Below, in pieces: positions 42,298 through 51,751 of a stretch of DNA of 64,000 nt (position 1 is its first letter; each line of letters begins with the position of its first letter). Source of the stretch: VXYL01 sp963665195. Its GTDB lineage: Bacteria > Pseudomonadota > Gammaproteobacteria > Pseudomonadales > Azotimanducaceae. Under the pieces are notes generated by a model, which did not search any database, had not been told where the DNA came from, and worked only from the letters and a program-made list of their open reading frames with translations. The stretch lies in assembly GCA_963665195.1 (NCBI GenBank), contig OY762070.1, forward strand, positions 2,666,001-2,730,000, in the 5' to 3' direction. The position numbers were made by a program, and so were the translations under genes.

Positions 42298-43260
42298 ATG
42301 ACTTCCCGCGACTGGAGCGAACCCGTGCGCTATCCGGACCCCGCGGTGCGGGTGCTGGATCCGCGCTTTCGCCGCTACGTGCTCGGCAGCGCCGCGGTGG
42401 AGCGCCTCTACACCGGCTGCCGGTGGGCGGAAGGGCCGGTGTGGTTCGGCGACGGGCGCTACCTCCTGTGGAGCGACATCCCGAACGACCGCATCCTGCG
42501 CTGGGACGAGCTCACCGGCGATGTCACCGAGTTCAGGAGCCCCGCCGACAACGCCAACGGCAATACCCGGGATCGCCAAGGCCGTCTCGTCACCTGCGAG
42601 CACGGCGCCCGCCGCGTCACCCGCACCGAGCACGACGGCACGGTCACCGTGCTCATGGATGCGCTGCACGGCAAGCGCCTGAACGCGCCGAACGACGTGG
42701 TGGTACACCCGGACGGCGGCATCTGGTTCACCGACCCCGGCTACGGCATCCACGTCAACTACGAAGGCCACAAGACGCCGTTCGAGCTGCCGGAACGCAC
42801 CTACCGGCTCGACCCCGACACGCTCGAAGCCACGGTGGTGGACGAGACGCTGGTGAAGCCCAACGGCCTCGCCTTCTCGCCGGACCACAGCATCCTCTAC
42901 ATCGTCGATACCGGCGCGTCGCACAAGCGCGGCCACCCGCGCACCATCAGCGCCTTCGACGTGATCGATGGCCAGCGCCTCACGAACGGCCGCACATTCT
43001 GCGACATGGGCAACTGCAGCTCGGACGGCATTCGCGTGGACATCGACGGCAACGTCTGGTCCGCCGCCGGCTGGGGCGGCGAGGGCGTGGACGGCGTGCA
43101 TGTATTCGCGCCGGACGGCACCAAGATCGGCGAGATCCACCTGCCGGAAGCGGTCTCCAACGTCTGCTTCGGCGGCATCAAGCGCAACCGGCTGTTCATG
43201 ACCGGCTCGCAATCCCTTTACTCGCTCTACGTGGAAACGCAGGGCGTCCCCTACGTCTAG
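42298..43260 (+). CDS. SMP-30/gluconolactonase family lactonase
   Basis: 320 residues. A six-bladed beta-propeller, divalent-metal lactone hydrolase of the SMP-30/gluconolaconase/LRE family. Metal-binding and family lines: CRWAEGPVWFGDGRYLLWSDIPNDRILRWD (first-blade Glu), NAPNDVVVHPDGGIWFTDPGYG (Asn ligand), KPNGLAFSPDHSILYIVDTG (Asn ligand) and SDGIRVDIDGNVWSAAGWGGEGVDG (Asp ligand). A GGAGG site lies 10 bp before the ATG. It is followed 16 bp later by a Gfo/Idh/MocA dehydrogenase, so the pair probably oxidises a sugar and opens the resulting lactone. Confidence 0.92.
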   Translation: MTSRDWSEPVRYPDPAVRVLDPRFRRYVLGSAAVERLYTGCRWAEGPVWFGDGRYLLWSDIPNDRILRWDELTGDVTEFRSPADNANGNTRDRQGRLVTCEHGARRVTRTEHDGTVTVLMDALHGKRLNAPNDVVVHPDGGIWFTDPGYGIHVNYEGHKTPFELPERTYRLDPDTLEATVVDETLVKPNGLAFSPDHSILYIVDTGASHKRGHPRTISAFDVIDGQRLTNGRTFCDMGNCSSDGIRVDIDGNVWSAAGWGGEGVDGVHVFAPDGTKIGEIHLPEAVSNVCFGGIKRNRLFMTGSQSLYSLYVETQGVPYV

Positions 43261-43276
43261 CCGGAGACAGGAAAAC

Positions 43277-44308
43277 ATGGCCAACGACCTGCCTCCCTCG
43301 GCACCGCTCGACGTCCGCCGCGGCCTCACGGACCCCGGCGACACGGCCCATCCGCTGCGCTGGGGCATCCTCGGCACCGGCAGCATCTCGGCCCAGTGGG
43401 TCGGCTGCCTGCGGCAATGCAAGGGCGCGACGATCGCCGCCGCGGCGGCGCGGGATGCCGAGCGCGCCCGCGCGTTCGCCGAGCGGCTGGCAATTCCCGC
43501 CGCCTATGGAAGCTATGCGGAAATGGTCGATGCCCCGGACGTGGACATCGTCTACATCGGCACCATCACCCGCCTGCACAAGGAGCACGCGCTGCTCGCC
43601 ATCGAGGCCGGCAAGCATGTGCTGTGCGAGAAGCCGCTGGCCGGCAACGCCGCCGACGCCGAGGAAATGTACGCCGCCGCCAAGGCCAAGGGCGTGATGC
43701 TGCAGGATGCGATGTGGACGCGCTTCTTCCCGGCGGTGGAGCACGCCCGCCACGCCATCGAGACGGGCGTCATCGGCGAACCGGCGCTGGTGCAGTCGGA
43801 CTTCTTCGATCCCATCTACACCATTCAAGCAGCCCCGCTTGCGTTCGGCGCGGACGCCGAGCCGACCGGCGTCACCGCTGCCGGCCGACGCGCCGGCGCC
43901 GCGATCATCGAGTACGGCGAAGCCCGCTGCGCCGTGTTCACCTTCCCGCCGTTCAACAGCGAACTCGCCGAAGTCACCGAGATCGTCGGCAGCCTGGGAC
44001 GCATCACCCTGGAGCAGCCCGGCCACTGCCCCACGGGCATCACCATCCGCGTGCCGCCGCCAGGCGGCGTGCCCTCGCGCTACCGCACCCGCAACGCACC
44101 GGCGCCGGTGCAGCGCTTCGAGTATCCCCTGCCCGGCAATGTCGGCCTGCCGACTTGGTTCCCGAACCAGCATGGATTCCTGTACCAGGCCGAGGCCGTG
44201 CATCGCTGCCTCGCCGCGGGCCTTCGCGCCTGCCCGCAGTACGGTGAAGCCGAGTCCATGCATGCCATGCGCCTGCTCACGAAGATCAATGCGGCGCGAT
44301 TCGGCTGA
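43277..44308 (+). CDS. Gfo/Idh/MocA family NAD(P)-dependent oxidoreductase
   Basis: 343 residues. The Rossmann motif GILGTGSISAQW lies near residues 32-43, then the family's DIVYIGTITRLHKEHALLAIEAGKHVLCEKPLAGN with the conserved EKP lysine near residue 117, and the substrate domain QDAMWTRFFPAVEHARHAIETGVIGEPALVQSDFF. This resembles the dihydrodiol dehydrogenase/sugar dehydrogenase subgroup. It is 16 bp downstream of the lactonase and probably co-transcribed: dehydrogenase makes lactone, lactonase hydrolyses it. The exact sugar is unknown. Confidence 0.92.
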   Translation: MANDLPPSAPLDVRRGLTDPGDTAHPLRWGILGTGSISAQWVGCLRQCKGATIAAAAARDAERARAFAERLAIPAAYGSYAEMVDAPDVDIVYIGTITRLHKEHALLAIEAGKHVLCEKPLAGNAADAEEMYAAAKAKGVMLQDAMWTRFFPAVEHARHAIETGVIGEPALVQSDFFDPIYTIQAAPLAFGADAEPTGVTAAGRRAGAAIIEYGEARCAVFTFPPFNSELAEVTEIVGSLGRITLEQPGHCPTGITIRVPPPGGVPSRYRTRNAPAPVQRFEYPLPGNVGLPTWFPNQHGFLYQAEAVHRCLAAGLRACPQYGEAESMHAMRLLTKINAARFG

Positions 44309-44326
44309 CGCCGTCAGGGATGCGGA

Positions 44327-45913
44327 CATGAGGTTCTTCAACACCGAAGGCCCGATCCGCGGATAGGCACTATCACATTCCGCCTTTGGATCGCGTGGAC
44401 CTCGGCGAGTTGCTGCGTCTTGTCGACGACGAGCGCTACTTCGTGCTGCACGCGCCGCGACAGACGGGCAAGACGACGGTGCTTCTGGCATTGCGCGACA
44501 AGCTGAATGCGGACGGCCGCTACCACTGCGTATATGCCAACTTCGAGGTCGGGCAAGCTGCCCGCGAGGACAGACACACCGGGATGCGCGCCATCCTTGA
44601 CGAGCTGGGCGACCGCGCCGAGACCACTTTGGGCGACGGCAAGCTGGACGAACTGTGGCCCGGGATCCTAGAAAAGGCCGGGCCCGACGGGGCCCTCAAC
44701 CGCGCGTTGCGTCGATGGTGCGCCGCCAGCTCGAAGCCCCTCGTTCTGCTCATCGACGAGATCGACGCGCTCGTGGGCGACACGCTGCTTTCGGTGCTGC
44801 GTCAGCTGCGCGCGGGATACGATCAGCGCCCCGACAACTTTCCGCAAAGCGTCGTGCTGTGCGGGCTGCGCGATGTTGCCCGCCACTACGTGGCGGGGCG
44901 GGACTACCGCATTCACTCCGGCGCCGCGGACCGGCTCGTGCTCGGCGGCAGCGCGTTCAACATCAAGTCCAAGTCGCTGCGCCTTGGCGACTTCTCGGCA
45001 GAGGAACTGCGATCGCTGTTCGCGCAGCACACGGCCGAGACCGGTCAGTCCTTTGCGGAAGACGCCGTGCGGCTGGTCTGGGAGCAAACCGCCGGCCAGC
45101 CTTGGCTGGCGAATGCGCTAGGCCGGGAGCTGTGCTTCGCGGGCGAGACCGACCGTTCCCGACCGATTGCGGCGCGCGACGTGCTGCAGGCCCAAGAGGC
45201 GCTGATCCTGCGTCGCGACACGCACATCGACGACTTGGCGAACAAGCTGGCGGAGGAACGCGTTCGACGGGTGGTCGAGCCGATACTCGCTGGCGCCTCG
45301 ACGCAGAGCTGGGCGACCGAGGACCTCGCCTACGCCCGCGATTTGGGCCTGGTGGCGCAGGATATTGGCGGCACGCCGCGCATCGCGAACCCGATCTATG
45401 CCGAAGTCGTCCCGCGCCACCTGACCTATCAGGTGGAAGCAGGACTGCCGCAGCAGCCCGCGCGGTATGTACGCGCCAACGGAGAGTTGGACATCGATGC
45501 GCTGATGGCTGCCTTCCAAGGCTTCTTCCGGGAAAACTCCGAGCACTGGGTGCAGCGCTTCGACCAGTACCACGAGGCGGGTCCGCAGCTCCTGCTGCAG
45601 GCGTATCTGCAACGCATCGTCAACGGCGGCGGTCGGATCGAGCGCGAGTACGCGCGTTGGGAAGCGGCCGAGTGGACTTGCTGATCGTCTGGCCGGAACG
45701 CGGCGGCGAGCGGCGTTTCGCTGTCAAGTGCAAGCTGAGGCGCGAAGGTCTCGAGCGACGATCAGCAAAGGCATCGAACAGTTGCGGCGCTACATGGACC
45801 GCTGCACAGCGTCGACCGGGCATCTCGTCATCTTCGATCGGTCTGCCGAGCGCCAATGGGAGGAGAAGATCTTCCGCCGCGACATGCCCCCCATCACCAT
45901 CTGGGGAATGTAG
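44327..45913 (+). pseudogene. Frameshifted AAA-like ATPase with C-terminal PD-(D/E)XK nuclease domain
   Basis: Pieces of one protein lie in three frames. The start MRFFNTEGPIR (ATG 44327) runs into TAG; the main part resumes in another frame near 44366 with HYHIPPLDRVDLGELLRLVDDERYFVLHAPRQTGKTT (Walker A) and LVLLIDEIDALVGD (Walker B). The frame is lost again near 45655 and continues LGSGRVDLLIVWPERGGERRFAVKCKL, then a third shift near 45755 leads to TISKGIEQLRRYMDRC ... GHLVIFDRSAERQWEEKIFRRD. The family normally has IECKL at the nuclease site; here it is VKCKL, so the catalytic Glu is lost as well. Roughly 528 codons in the ancestral gene. At least three indels make a sequencing artefact unlikely. 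Confidence 0.85.
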
Positions 45914-45925
45914 CGGCAAGCACTT

Positions 45926-48229
45926 TCAGCCGAACGCGCCGCTCGCCAGCAGCCGATCCGCCTCAGCTTGACCCATGCCGAGCACATCGCGCACCACCTC
46001 GGCGTTGTGCTGGCCGAGGCAAGGTGCGGGCAAGCGCAGCCGTTGCGGGGTGCGGGAGTAGATCGTCGCTGGACCGTCGTAGGGCGTGGGTCCCATCACC
46101 GGGTGATCGAGGGTGACGAAAAAGCCGCGGTGGGCGAGTTGCGCATCCTCGTAAAGGTCGCTGGCGCGCAGCACGGCGTGCGCGGGTACGCCGCCGGCTC
46201 GCAGTTCGGCGGCGGCATCGAAGGCATCGCGGCCGGCGCACCAATCGGCTAGCGACTGCTCGCCGAGCACCTTCGCCAAGGCAGCGCGCTCGGACTCGGT
46301 TTCAACGCCCAAAGCCAAGTACCGATGCCTGCCGCGGCAAGCGAACGTGCCGTGCGGCGCCAGCATCGGCGAGTCTTGGCCGAGGTGCGTCGCCACCCGG
46401 CCCGTGGCGGCGCAGTCCAGAATGAGCGGCTCGAGGAAGCGGATGCCGCATTCGATCTGCGACAGGTCGATGTACTGGCCCTCGCCCGTCCGCCCGCGGT
46501 GCAGCAGGGCCGCCGCCAAGGCGCTGACGCCGAAGCGCGGCGTGATGAAGTCCGTGTACGCGCCCCAAGGCCCGCACGGCGGCCGATCGGGCCAGCCGAC
46601 CAGCGAGAAAAGTCCGGCGATGGCCGCGCCTTGGCCGCCGAAGCCGGAGTATTCGCGTTCCGGCCCGGTCTGGCCGCGCATCGAAGTGGAGAGCATGACG
46701 AGGTCGTCGCGCTCGGCGGTGAGCGTCTCCCAGTCGAGGTCGAAGCGGGCCATCGTGCCGGGCGAGAAGCTCTCCACCACGACATCCGCCCAATCCGCCA
46801 TGCGCCGTGCGATGGCGCGGCCATCCGGGTTCTTGAGGTCCAGCGTCATGCCGAGCTTCGAGGTATTGAAGTTCGCCATGAACTGCGCCCGGTCCGGGCC
46901 CGGCTCGCCGTCCTTGAACGGCGGCACGGTGCGCAGGAGATCCAGCCGGCCCTGCGACTCGATGCGCACCACCGTGGCGCCGTGGTCCGCCAGCGCCTTG
47001 GCGATCATCGGCCCGACGCCCACCCAACTGAAGTCCGCCACTCGCAGTCCATCGAAAGCGCCGTCGAACGGCGCGGCGTCTTTCGCGAACTCTCTCCCAG
47101 GCCGCGGGTGCGGCGGCTTGTCGGCACCAAGCGCCGGCGCATCGCGAATCGGCGCCAGCGGCGTGCGCGACAGGTGCGCGAACGGCCCCGCATGGACGTG
47201 GCGTCCGCTGCGGCGCCAGAAATCCCGCGCCGCCAAGTGCGGATCGCTCAGCAGGTCCCCTACGCCCTTGATCACGGCGAGGTTCAGGCTGTGCTGCGCC
47301 GCATAGGCCTGCAGCTCGTGTTTCGTCTTGGTGGCGACGAACTCGGCGATCAGGTCGGCAGCCTGCTGCGCCAAGTCGAAGTCCAGTTCGCCGCGCCGCA
47401 CCTTGCCGAGCCAGCGATTGAGATCGAGGCCGCGCACGGCATCGGGCACCGCCATCCCCGCATCCTCCGCCCAGCGCAGCAACCCGTCGAAGGAACGCTC
47501 GCCGAGGATGCGCATCTGGAAGCGCAGTTGAACCAGGCCGTCCTTGCACGGCACGATCGACGGCAGCCGCAGACGATTCGTCGGCGTCGGCCGCGGTTCG
47601 CCGCGCGACTCGCCGCTGCCGGGCGGATTGGCGCCGGTGTTCGGCGGATAGCCCGTGGCGTTCATCAGCGTCCAAACCACGCACGCCTGCGCGGAGACAT
47701 CAAGGTGCTGGCCGAGGCCGGAGCGCTGCCGCTCGCAAAGCGCGATCACCGTGTCCGCCGCTGCCTGCGCGCCAGCATGGAACGCGGCCTGCGGCATGGC
47801 GCCCATGGCCAGCGGCGGCCGGTCCGGGTCGCCCTGCAGGTCGATCAGGCCGCCGGCAGCTTCGACCGTTATTTCCGCCGCCGGCGCACCCGCCATCGGG
47901 CCTTCGAGACCGAACGGCGTGATCGAGACATGCACCAAATGCGGATGCTCGGTGCCGAGGTCGCGACGCCGACAGGATTCGAGCAGTACATCGGCATCCG
48001 CCAGGAGTGCATCGACATCGGCGCCCACGAGGCTGCGCTTGCCGGCGCCCAAGGCGGCCCAGTAGAGCGAGTCCTCGCCGTCGAAAGGCCCGACGCGGCG
48101 CGCATCGCAGCCTTCCGGCGGCTCCACCTTGAAGACTTCGGCGCCGAGTTCCGCCAGGATGCGACCCGCCATCTCGCCCCAGCGGGTGGTCGCGTCGATG
48201 ACGCGGATGCCGGAGAGCGGCGCGGTCAC
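45926..48229 (-). CDS. Double-domain family III (CaiB/BaiF) CoA transferase
   Basis: 767 residues from GTG 48227-48229. Two complete family III CoA-transferase modules in tandem: the first (about 1-370) starts LSGIRVIDATTRWGEMAGRILAELGAEVFKVEPPEGCDAR, the second (about 385-760) starts FDGLRVADFSWVGVGPMIAKALADHGATVVRIES and has the better canonical lines NFNTSKLGMTLDLKNPDG and SGFGGQGAAIAG. Such double-length proteins are annotated as CoA transferases in alkyl- or aryl-succinate and related pathways. The GTG overlaps the stop of the upstream CoA transferase (GTGA), so it is the third gene of a coupled operon. Acid substrates are unknown. Confidence 0.92.
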   Translation of the reverse strand: MTAPLSGIRVIDATTRWGEMAGRILAELGAEVFKVEPPEGCDARRVGPFDGEDSLYWAALGAGKRSLVGADVDALLADADVLLESCRRRDLGTEHPHLVHVSITPFGLEGPMAGAPAAEITVEAAGGLIDLQGDPDRPPLAMGAMPQAAFHAGAQAAADTVIALCERQRSGLGQHLDVSAQACVVWTLMNATGYPPNTGANPPGSGESRGEPRPTPTNRLRLPSIVPCKDGLVQLRFQMRILGERSFDGLLRWAEDAGMAVPDAVRGLDLNRWLGKVRRGELDFDLAQQAADLIAEFVATKTKHELQAYAAQHSLNLAVIKGVGDLLSDPHLAARDFWRRSGRHVHAGPFAHLSRTPLAPIRDAPALGADKPPHPRPGREFAKDAAPFDGAFDGLRVADFSWVGVGPMIAKALADHGATVVRIESQGRLDLLRTVPPFKDGEPGPDRAQFMANFNTSKLGMTLDLKNPDGRAIARRMADWADVVVESFSPGTMARFDLDWETLTAERDDLVMLSTSMRGQTGPEREYSGFGGQGAAIAGLFSLVGWPDRPPCGPWGAYTDFITPRFGVSALAAALLHRGRTGEGQYIDLSQIECGIRFLEPLILDCAATGRVATHLGQDSPMLAPHGTFACRGRHRYLALGVETESERAALAKVLGEQSLADWCAGRDAFDAAAELRAGGVPAHAVLRASDLYEDAQLAHRGFFVTLDHPVMGPTPYDGPATIYSRTPQRLRLPAPCLGQHNAEVVRDVLGMGQAEADRLLASGAFG

Positions 48230-49449
48230 GGCAAGCGCGGCTTGCTGCCGATGATGCCCTGGGCCTCCAGGTCCTCGATCTCGGCGGCGCTGAGATCGAG
48301 GAGGTCGGACAGCACCTCCCGATTGTCGCGACCCAGCGTCGGTGCCGGCCAGTCAATGTCGAACGGTTCCTCGCCCACCCGGTACGGCGCGGCGGGATGC
48401 GGCAATTCGCCGACGTAATCCCGTTCCATCAGCTTCCAGAACCCGCGTGCGCTGAGGTGCGGATCGACCGCGAGTTCCAGCCCGCTGGCCACATGGCCGG
48501 CACGCACGCCTAGCGCCTGCAACTCCATCATCAGTACTTCCGCGACCTGACCCGCGGTGAACGCCCCCACCGCGGCGTCGAGCTCATGGACCCGGCGCAG
48601 GCGATCCGCAGCGTCGCGGAAGCCTTCGATGCCGGCGAACGCCGCCAGCGCCTGCCACTCCGCTTCCGAACGGACCTCGATGGCGATCCACTCGTCATCG
48701 CCGACGCAGGGATAGACACCGCGCGGCGCGAAGCGCGAGGAGCGGCTGCCCATCCTGGGCGGCGGCTGGCCCGTGACGGACTGCGTGAGGATGCCCTCGA
48801 TGCCGAGCGGGAACAGACACTCGGACTGCGACAGATCGATGTGCTGGCCCTTGCCGGTGCGTTTCTTGGTGCGCAGCGCCGTGAACAGCGCCGCGGCGCC
48901 GTTCAAGCCGCCGACGGCATCGCCGAGCGCGACATGCACCATGGTCGGCGGATCATCCGCTTCGCCCGCCAGGTGCGGCAACCCGGACGCCTGCTCCACC
49001 GTCGAACCGTAGGCCCGGTAGTGCCGCCACGGCCCGTCGGTGCCGAACGCCGGCATGGAGATCATAACGATGGCCGGATTGACTTCGGCGAGCACCGGGT
49101 AGCTGAGGCCGAGCTTCGGCAACACGCCGGCGGAGTAGTTCTCGACCACGATGTCCGAGACCGCCACGAGGCGCTTCAGCAATTCGCTGCCCTTGGGCGT
49201 ACCGAGGTCCAGGGTGATGCCGCGCTTGTTGCGGTTCACGGTGTTGAACGCCGACGACTTCTCCGCGCCGCCCTCGTCGATCCACTCTTGCGTCGCCTCC
49301 CAGCCCCGCCACCAGTCGAACCGCACGCAGCCTTCCACCTTGACGACATCCGCGCCCATGTCCGCCAGATGGCGGGCAGCGAGCGGCCCGGCCCAGCCCA
49401 TCGACAGGTCCACGACGCGCACGCCCTTCAAGAACTCCGGTCGGCTCAT
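48226..49449 (-). CDS. Family III (CaiB/BaiF) CoA transferase
   Basis: 407 residues. Opening FLKGVRVVDLSMGWAGPLAARHLADMGADVVKVEGCVRFDWWRGW, then NRNKRGITLDLGTPKG and VVENYSAGVLPKLGL, then GSTVEQASGLPHLAGEADDPPTMVHVALGDAVGGLNGAAALFTAL; the catalytic Asp is expected in this last region (ALGDAVGG). It begins inside the stop of the upstream transferase (ATGA at 49446-49449) and its stop overlaps the start of the double-domain transferase, so all three are co-translated. Confidence 0.94.
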   Translation of the reverse strand: MSRPEFLKGVRVVDLSMGWAGPLAARHLADMGADVVKVEGCVRFDWWRGWEATQEWIDEGGAEKSSAFNTVNRNKRGITLDLGTPKGSELLKRLVAVSDIVVENYSAGVLPKLGLSYPVLAEVNPAIVMISMPAFGTDGPWRHYRAYGSTVEQASGLPHLAGEADDPPTMVHVALGDAVGGLNGAAALFTALRTKKRTGKGQHIDLSQSECLFPLGIEGILTQSVTGQPPPRMGSRSSRFAPRGVYPCVGDDEWIAIEVRSEAEWQALAAFAGIEGFRDAADRLRRVHELDAAVGAFTAGQVAEVLMMELQALGVRAGHVASGLELAVDPHLSARGFWKLMERDYVGELPHPAAPYRVGEEPFDIDWPAPTLGRDNREVLSDLLDLSAAEIEDLEAQGIIGSKPRLP

Positions 49450-50585
49450 GCCAAGAGCGCCTCGTTCATCTCGCCGAGCCGCGCCGCCCGACCGCCGCGC
49501 AAGGGCTTGGTCCGGAACAGTCGAAACGGTGTCGCAGGCGCTCGAAAGCGCACTCCACCGGCGGCTTCGACCGTCGCGAAGGCTTCCCGGGCCACGTACT
49601 GATCGGTCTCGAAGAGTTCCTCCATGGTCGGCACCGGCGCCAGCGGGATGCGCGCGCCTTGGCCTTTGCGTACCAGTTCCGCCGCCGAACGGTGCCGCAC
49701 TTGGCGCTTGATGACGGGCTCCAGCACGTCGTAGTCGAGCAGCCGGCCGATGGCGGTCTGGTACTTCGGTTCGTGGGCGTAATCCTCCATGTCCAACAGC
49801 TCGCAGAAGCTGTGCCATTGATTCGGCGTCAGGGCGGTGACGCCGAGCCAGCCGTCGGCGCAGGCATAGACGCCGAGCGGATAGGTGGGCGCGAACTTGT
49901 TGACGCCGAGACGCCGCCCGCGCCGGCCGCTGCGGAATCCTCCGACGCCGCCTACTTCCGTGAAGCAGAGGTTGGCTTCCAGAACGCTGGTGTCGAGCCG
50001 CACGGGGCCGCTCGCATTGCCTATCTCGCGAGCGATGACCTGGCCCAGCGTGCCGATGTAGGCGGTCAGCCCGGCGACGATCTCCGCCGCGCAGCCACCG
50101 ATCATGAGCGGCGGCCCTGCCTCGGGGCCGACGTTGCGCACCATTCCAGCGAGGGACCAGCAAACGCCGCCCGCGCCTTGGAAATCGGCATAGGGGCCGC
50201 TGCGTCCGAACCAGGTGATCGTCGAGACAACGACGTTCGGCGCGGTAGGGAAATCCTCCGCCGCGAAGCGTCCCGCGTCCAGCACCACGGCGGCGCCCGC
50301 GGCAAGCGCCGCAAGGCGTTCCGGCTCGGCTTCGACATCGAGCGCCACGCTCGCCTTGTTGGCGCTCAGGTAGGCGTGCAGGGCGCTGTTCTCCGGCGGT
50401 TCGACGCCGGGCAGAAACGGCGGCTCGCAGCGCGTATCGAAGCCGCCCGCGGGCTCGACATTGATGACCTCGGCGCCATGGTCCGCAAACAGCTTGCCGC
50501 AGTAGCCGGTGGCGATCGTGCCGCCGAGATCCAGCACCTTCAGCCCCGCAAGCGCAGCCTCGCGTTCGCCCGTCGGCTTCCCCAT
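49446..50585 (-). CDS. Family III (CaiB/BaiF) CoA transferase
   Basis: 379 residues from the ATG at 50583-50585. Features: LAGLKVLDLGGTIATGYCGKLFADHGAEVINVEPAGGFDTR, LSANKASVALDVEAEPERLAAL (NxNKxSxxLD pattern), then STITWFGRSGPYADFQGAGGVCWSLAG and the C-terminal APVPTMEELFETDQY. It is the first gene of the three-gene transferase operon (50585 to 45926). The 172-bp gap to nudC contains no obvious promoter to my eye. Confidence 0.93.
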   Translation of the reverse strand: MGKPTGEREAALAGLKVLDLGGTIATGYCGKLFADHGAEVINVEPAGGFDTRCEPPFLPGVEPPENSALHAYLSANKASVALDVEAEPERLAALAAGAAVVLDAGRFAAEDFPTAPNVVVSTITWFGRSGPYADFQGAGGVCWSLAGMVRNVGPEAGPPLMIGGCAAEIVAGLTAYIGTLGQVIAREIGNASGPVRLDTSVLEANLCFTEVGGVGGFRSGRRGRRLGVNKFAPTYPLGVYACADGWLGVTALTPNQWHSFCELLDMEDYAHEPKYQTAIGRLLDYDVLEPVIKRQVRHRSAAELVRKGQGARIPLAPVPTMEELFETDQYVAREAFATVEAAGGVRFRAPATPFRLFRTKPLRGGRAARLGEMNEALLA

Positions 50586-50757
50586 GCGCCCCCCGCGCAC
50601 CCCACGAATGCGACGCGAACTTACCCGATCTTTTGCCGCCCTGCATCGGATCGCTGCTGCTCGAATGCGAGATCTGGCGCCGGCCATGCACCGAGGGCAT
50701 CGCTGTTGAGAAGTCGAAGGCACTCTCTAGGCGCGCAGTTGGCTCTGAGCGTCCAGT

Positions 50758-51732
50758 TCAGCCTTTCTCCAGTTCAGTCTTTCCGCGTATGGCGCCGCCT
50801 CGAGATCCACCAGCAGTTTCGTCCACCCAAGCGCGGATCAGGTGGTGGGCGATGGCCACCGGCCCCGGCACCTTCAGCGTGGGATGCTCGCCCGCCAACG
50901 CCATGCGAACGTCGTCCCGACCGAACCAGCCGACGTCCGCCATCTCCACCGGATCGATGCGGATGCCGGTGGTGAGCGCCTCGCCGTGGCAGCCGATCAT
51001 CAGTGACGACGGAAACGGCCAAGGCTGCGAAGAGTGGTAATGCACGGCACCGACCTCTACGCCAGCCTCTTCCATCACCTCGCGTCGCACCGCTTCCTCG
51101 ATCGACTCGCCCTGGTCGATGAAGCCAGCCAGCGCCGAATACATGCCGGTGCGCGCCAGCCGGCCCACGGCTTGGCCGAGCAGGCACCGGTCGCCGTCCG
51201 AGATCACCATGATCGCCACCGGATCCGTGCGCGGGAAATGCTGTGCGCCGCACTGGGGACAGACGCGCACATGGCCGCCCCGCGCCTGCTCGGAACGCGC
51301 ACCGCATACGCTGCAGAACCGGTGCCGTTCGTGCCAGGCGAGCTGCGAGCGGCATTGCGCCAGAATGCCTGCCTCGCTGGCGGCGAGCGCCATTCCCGCG
51401 GCGCGGGAATCCTCGAACAGAAAGCCCTCCGGCAGAGCCAGCGCCCGCAACGGTTCTTCGACCGCGGACACGTCCAAGCCGAACCGGGGCGAATCGCCTG
51501 CCAAGCCTAGGAAGACCGGCGGCGCTTCGACGCCGAGGGCCATGATTCGCTCCGGCGGCAGCCAGCCGAGGCGAAGCGCATCGCCGGCCTGGACCAGGAC
51601 ATCGAGCCGCCGCATTGGGAGATGGCGCGCCGCGGGATCCCGCGCCGCCGCATCGAGCCAGTCCGCGTCGCGGCGCAGGGCGTCGCCGCGGTCCAGCGGA
51701 TTGCCGGCGAAGGTGTGGACGATTTCTGCCAT
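50758..51732 (-). CDS. nudC: NADH pyrophosphatase (NADH/NAD-cap hydrolase) NudC
   Basis: 324 residues. NudC hydrolyses NADH and removes NAD caps from RNA. The zinc ribbon HRFCSVCGARSEQARGG ... VCPQCGAQHFPRTDP (four Cys) lies around residues 140-170. The NUDIX box GFIDQGESIEEAVRREVMEEAGV is at about residues 201-223, and the NudC-specific SQPWPFPSSLM follows at about 234-244. All catalytic Glu residues are present. It is 19 bp downstream of the sulfatase gene, same strand. Confidence 0.97.
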   Translation of the reverse strand: MAEIVHTFAGNPLDRGDALRRDADWLDAAARDPAARHLPMRRLDVLVQAGDALRLGWLPPERIMALGVEAPPVFLGLAGDSPRFGLDVSAVEEPLRALALPEGFLFEDSRAAGMALAASEAGILAQCRSQLAWHERHRFCSVCGARSEQARGGHVRVCPQCGAQHFPRTDPVAIMVISDGDRCLLGQAVGRLARTGMYSALAGFIDQGESIEEAVRREVMEEAGVEVGAVHYHSSQPWPFPSSLMIGCHGEALTTGIRIDPVEMADVGWFGRDDVRMALAGEHPTLKVPGPVAIAHHLIRAWVDETAGGSRGGAIRGKTELEKG

Positions 51733-51751
51733 TGGTCCTGCCTTGTTCGTA

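Noticed and set aside
46325..48418. 697-codon plus-strand open frame
   Set aside because: Antisense shadow of the double CoA transferase; GC-rich DNA with few stops gives long spurious frames.
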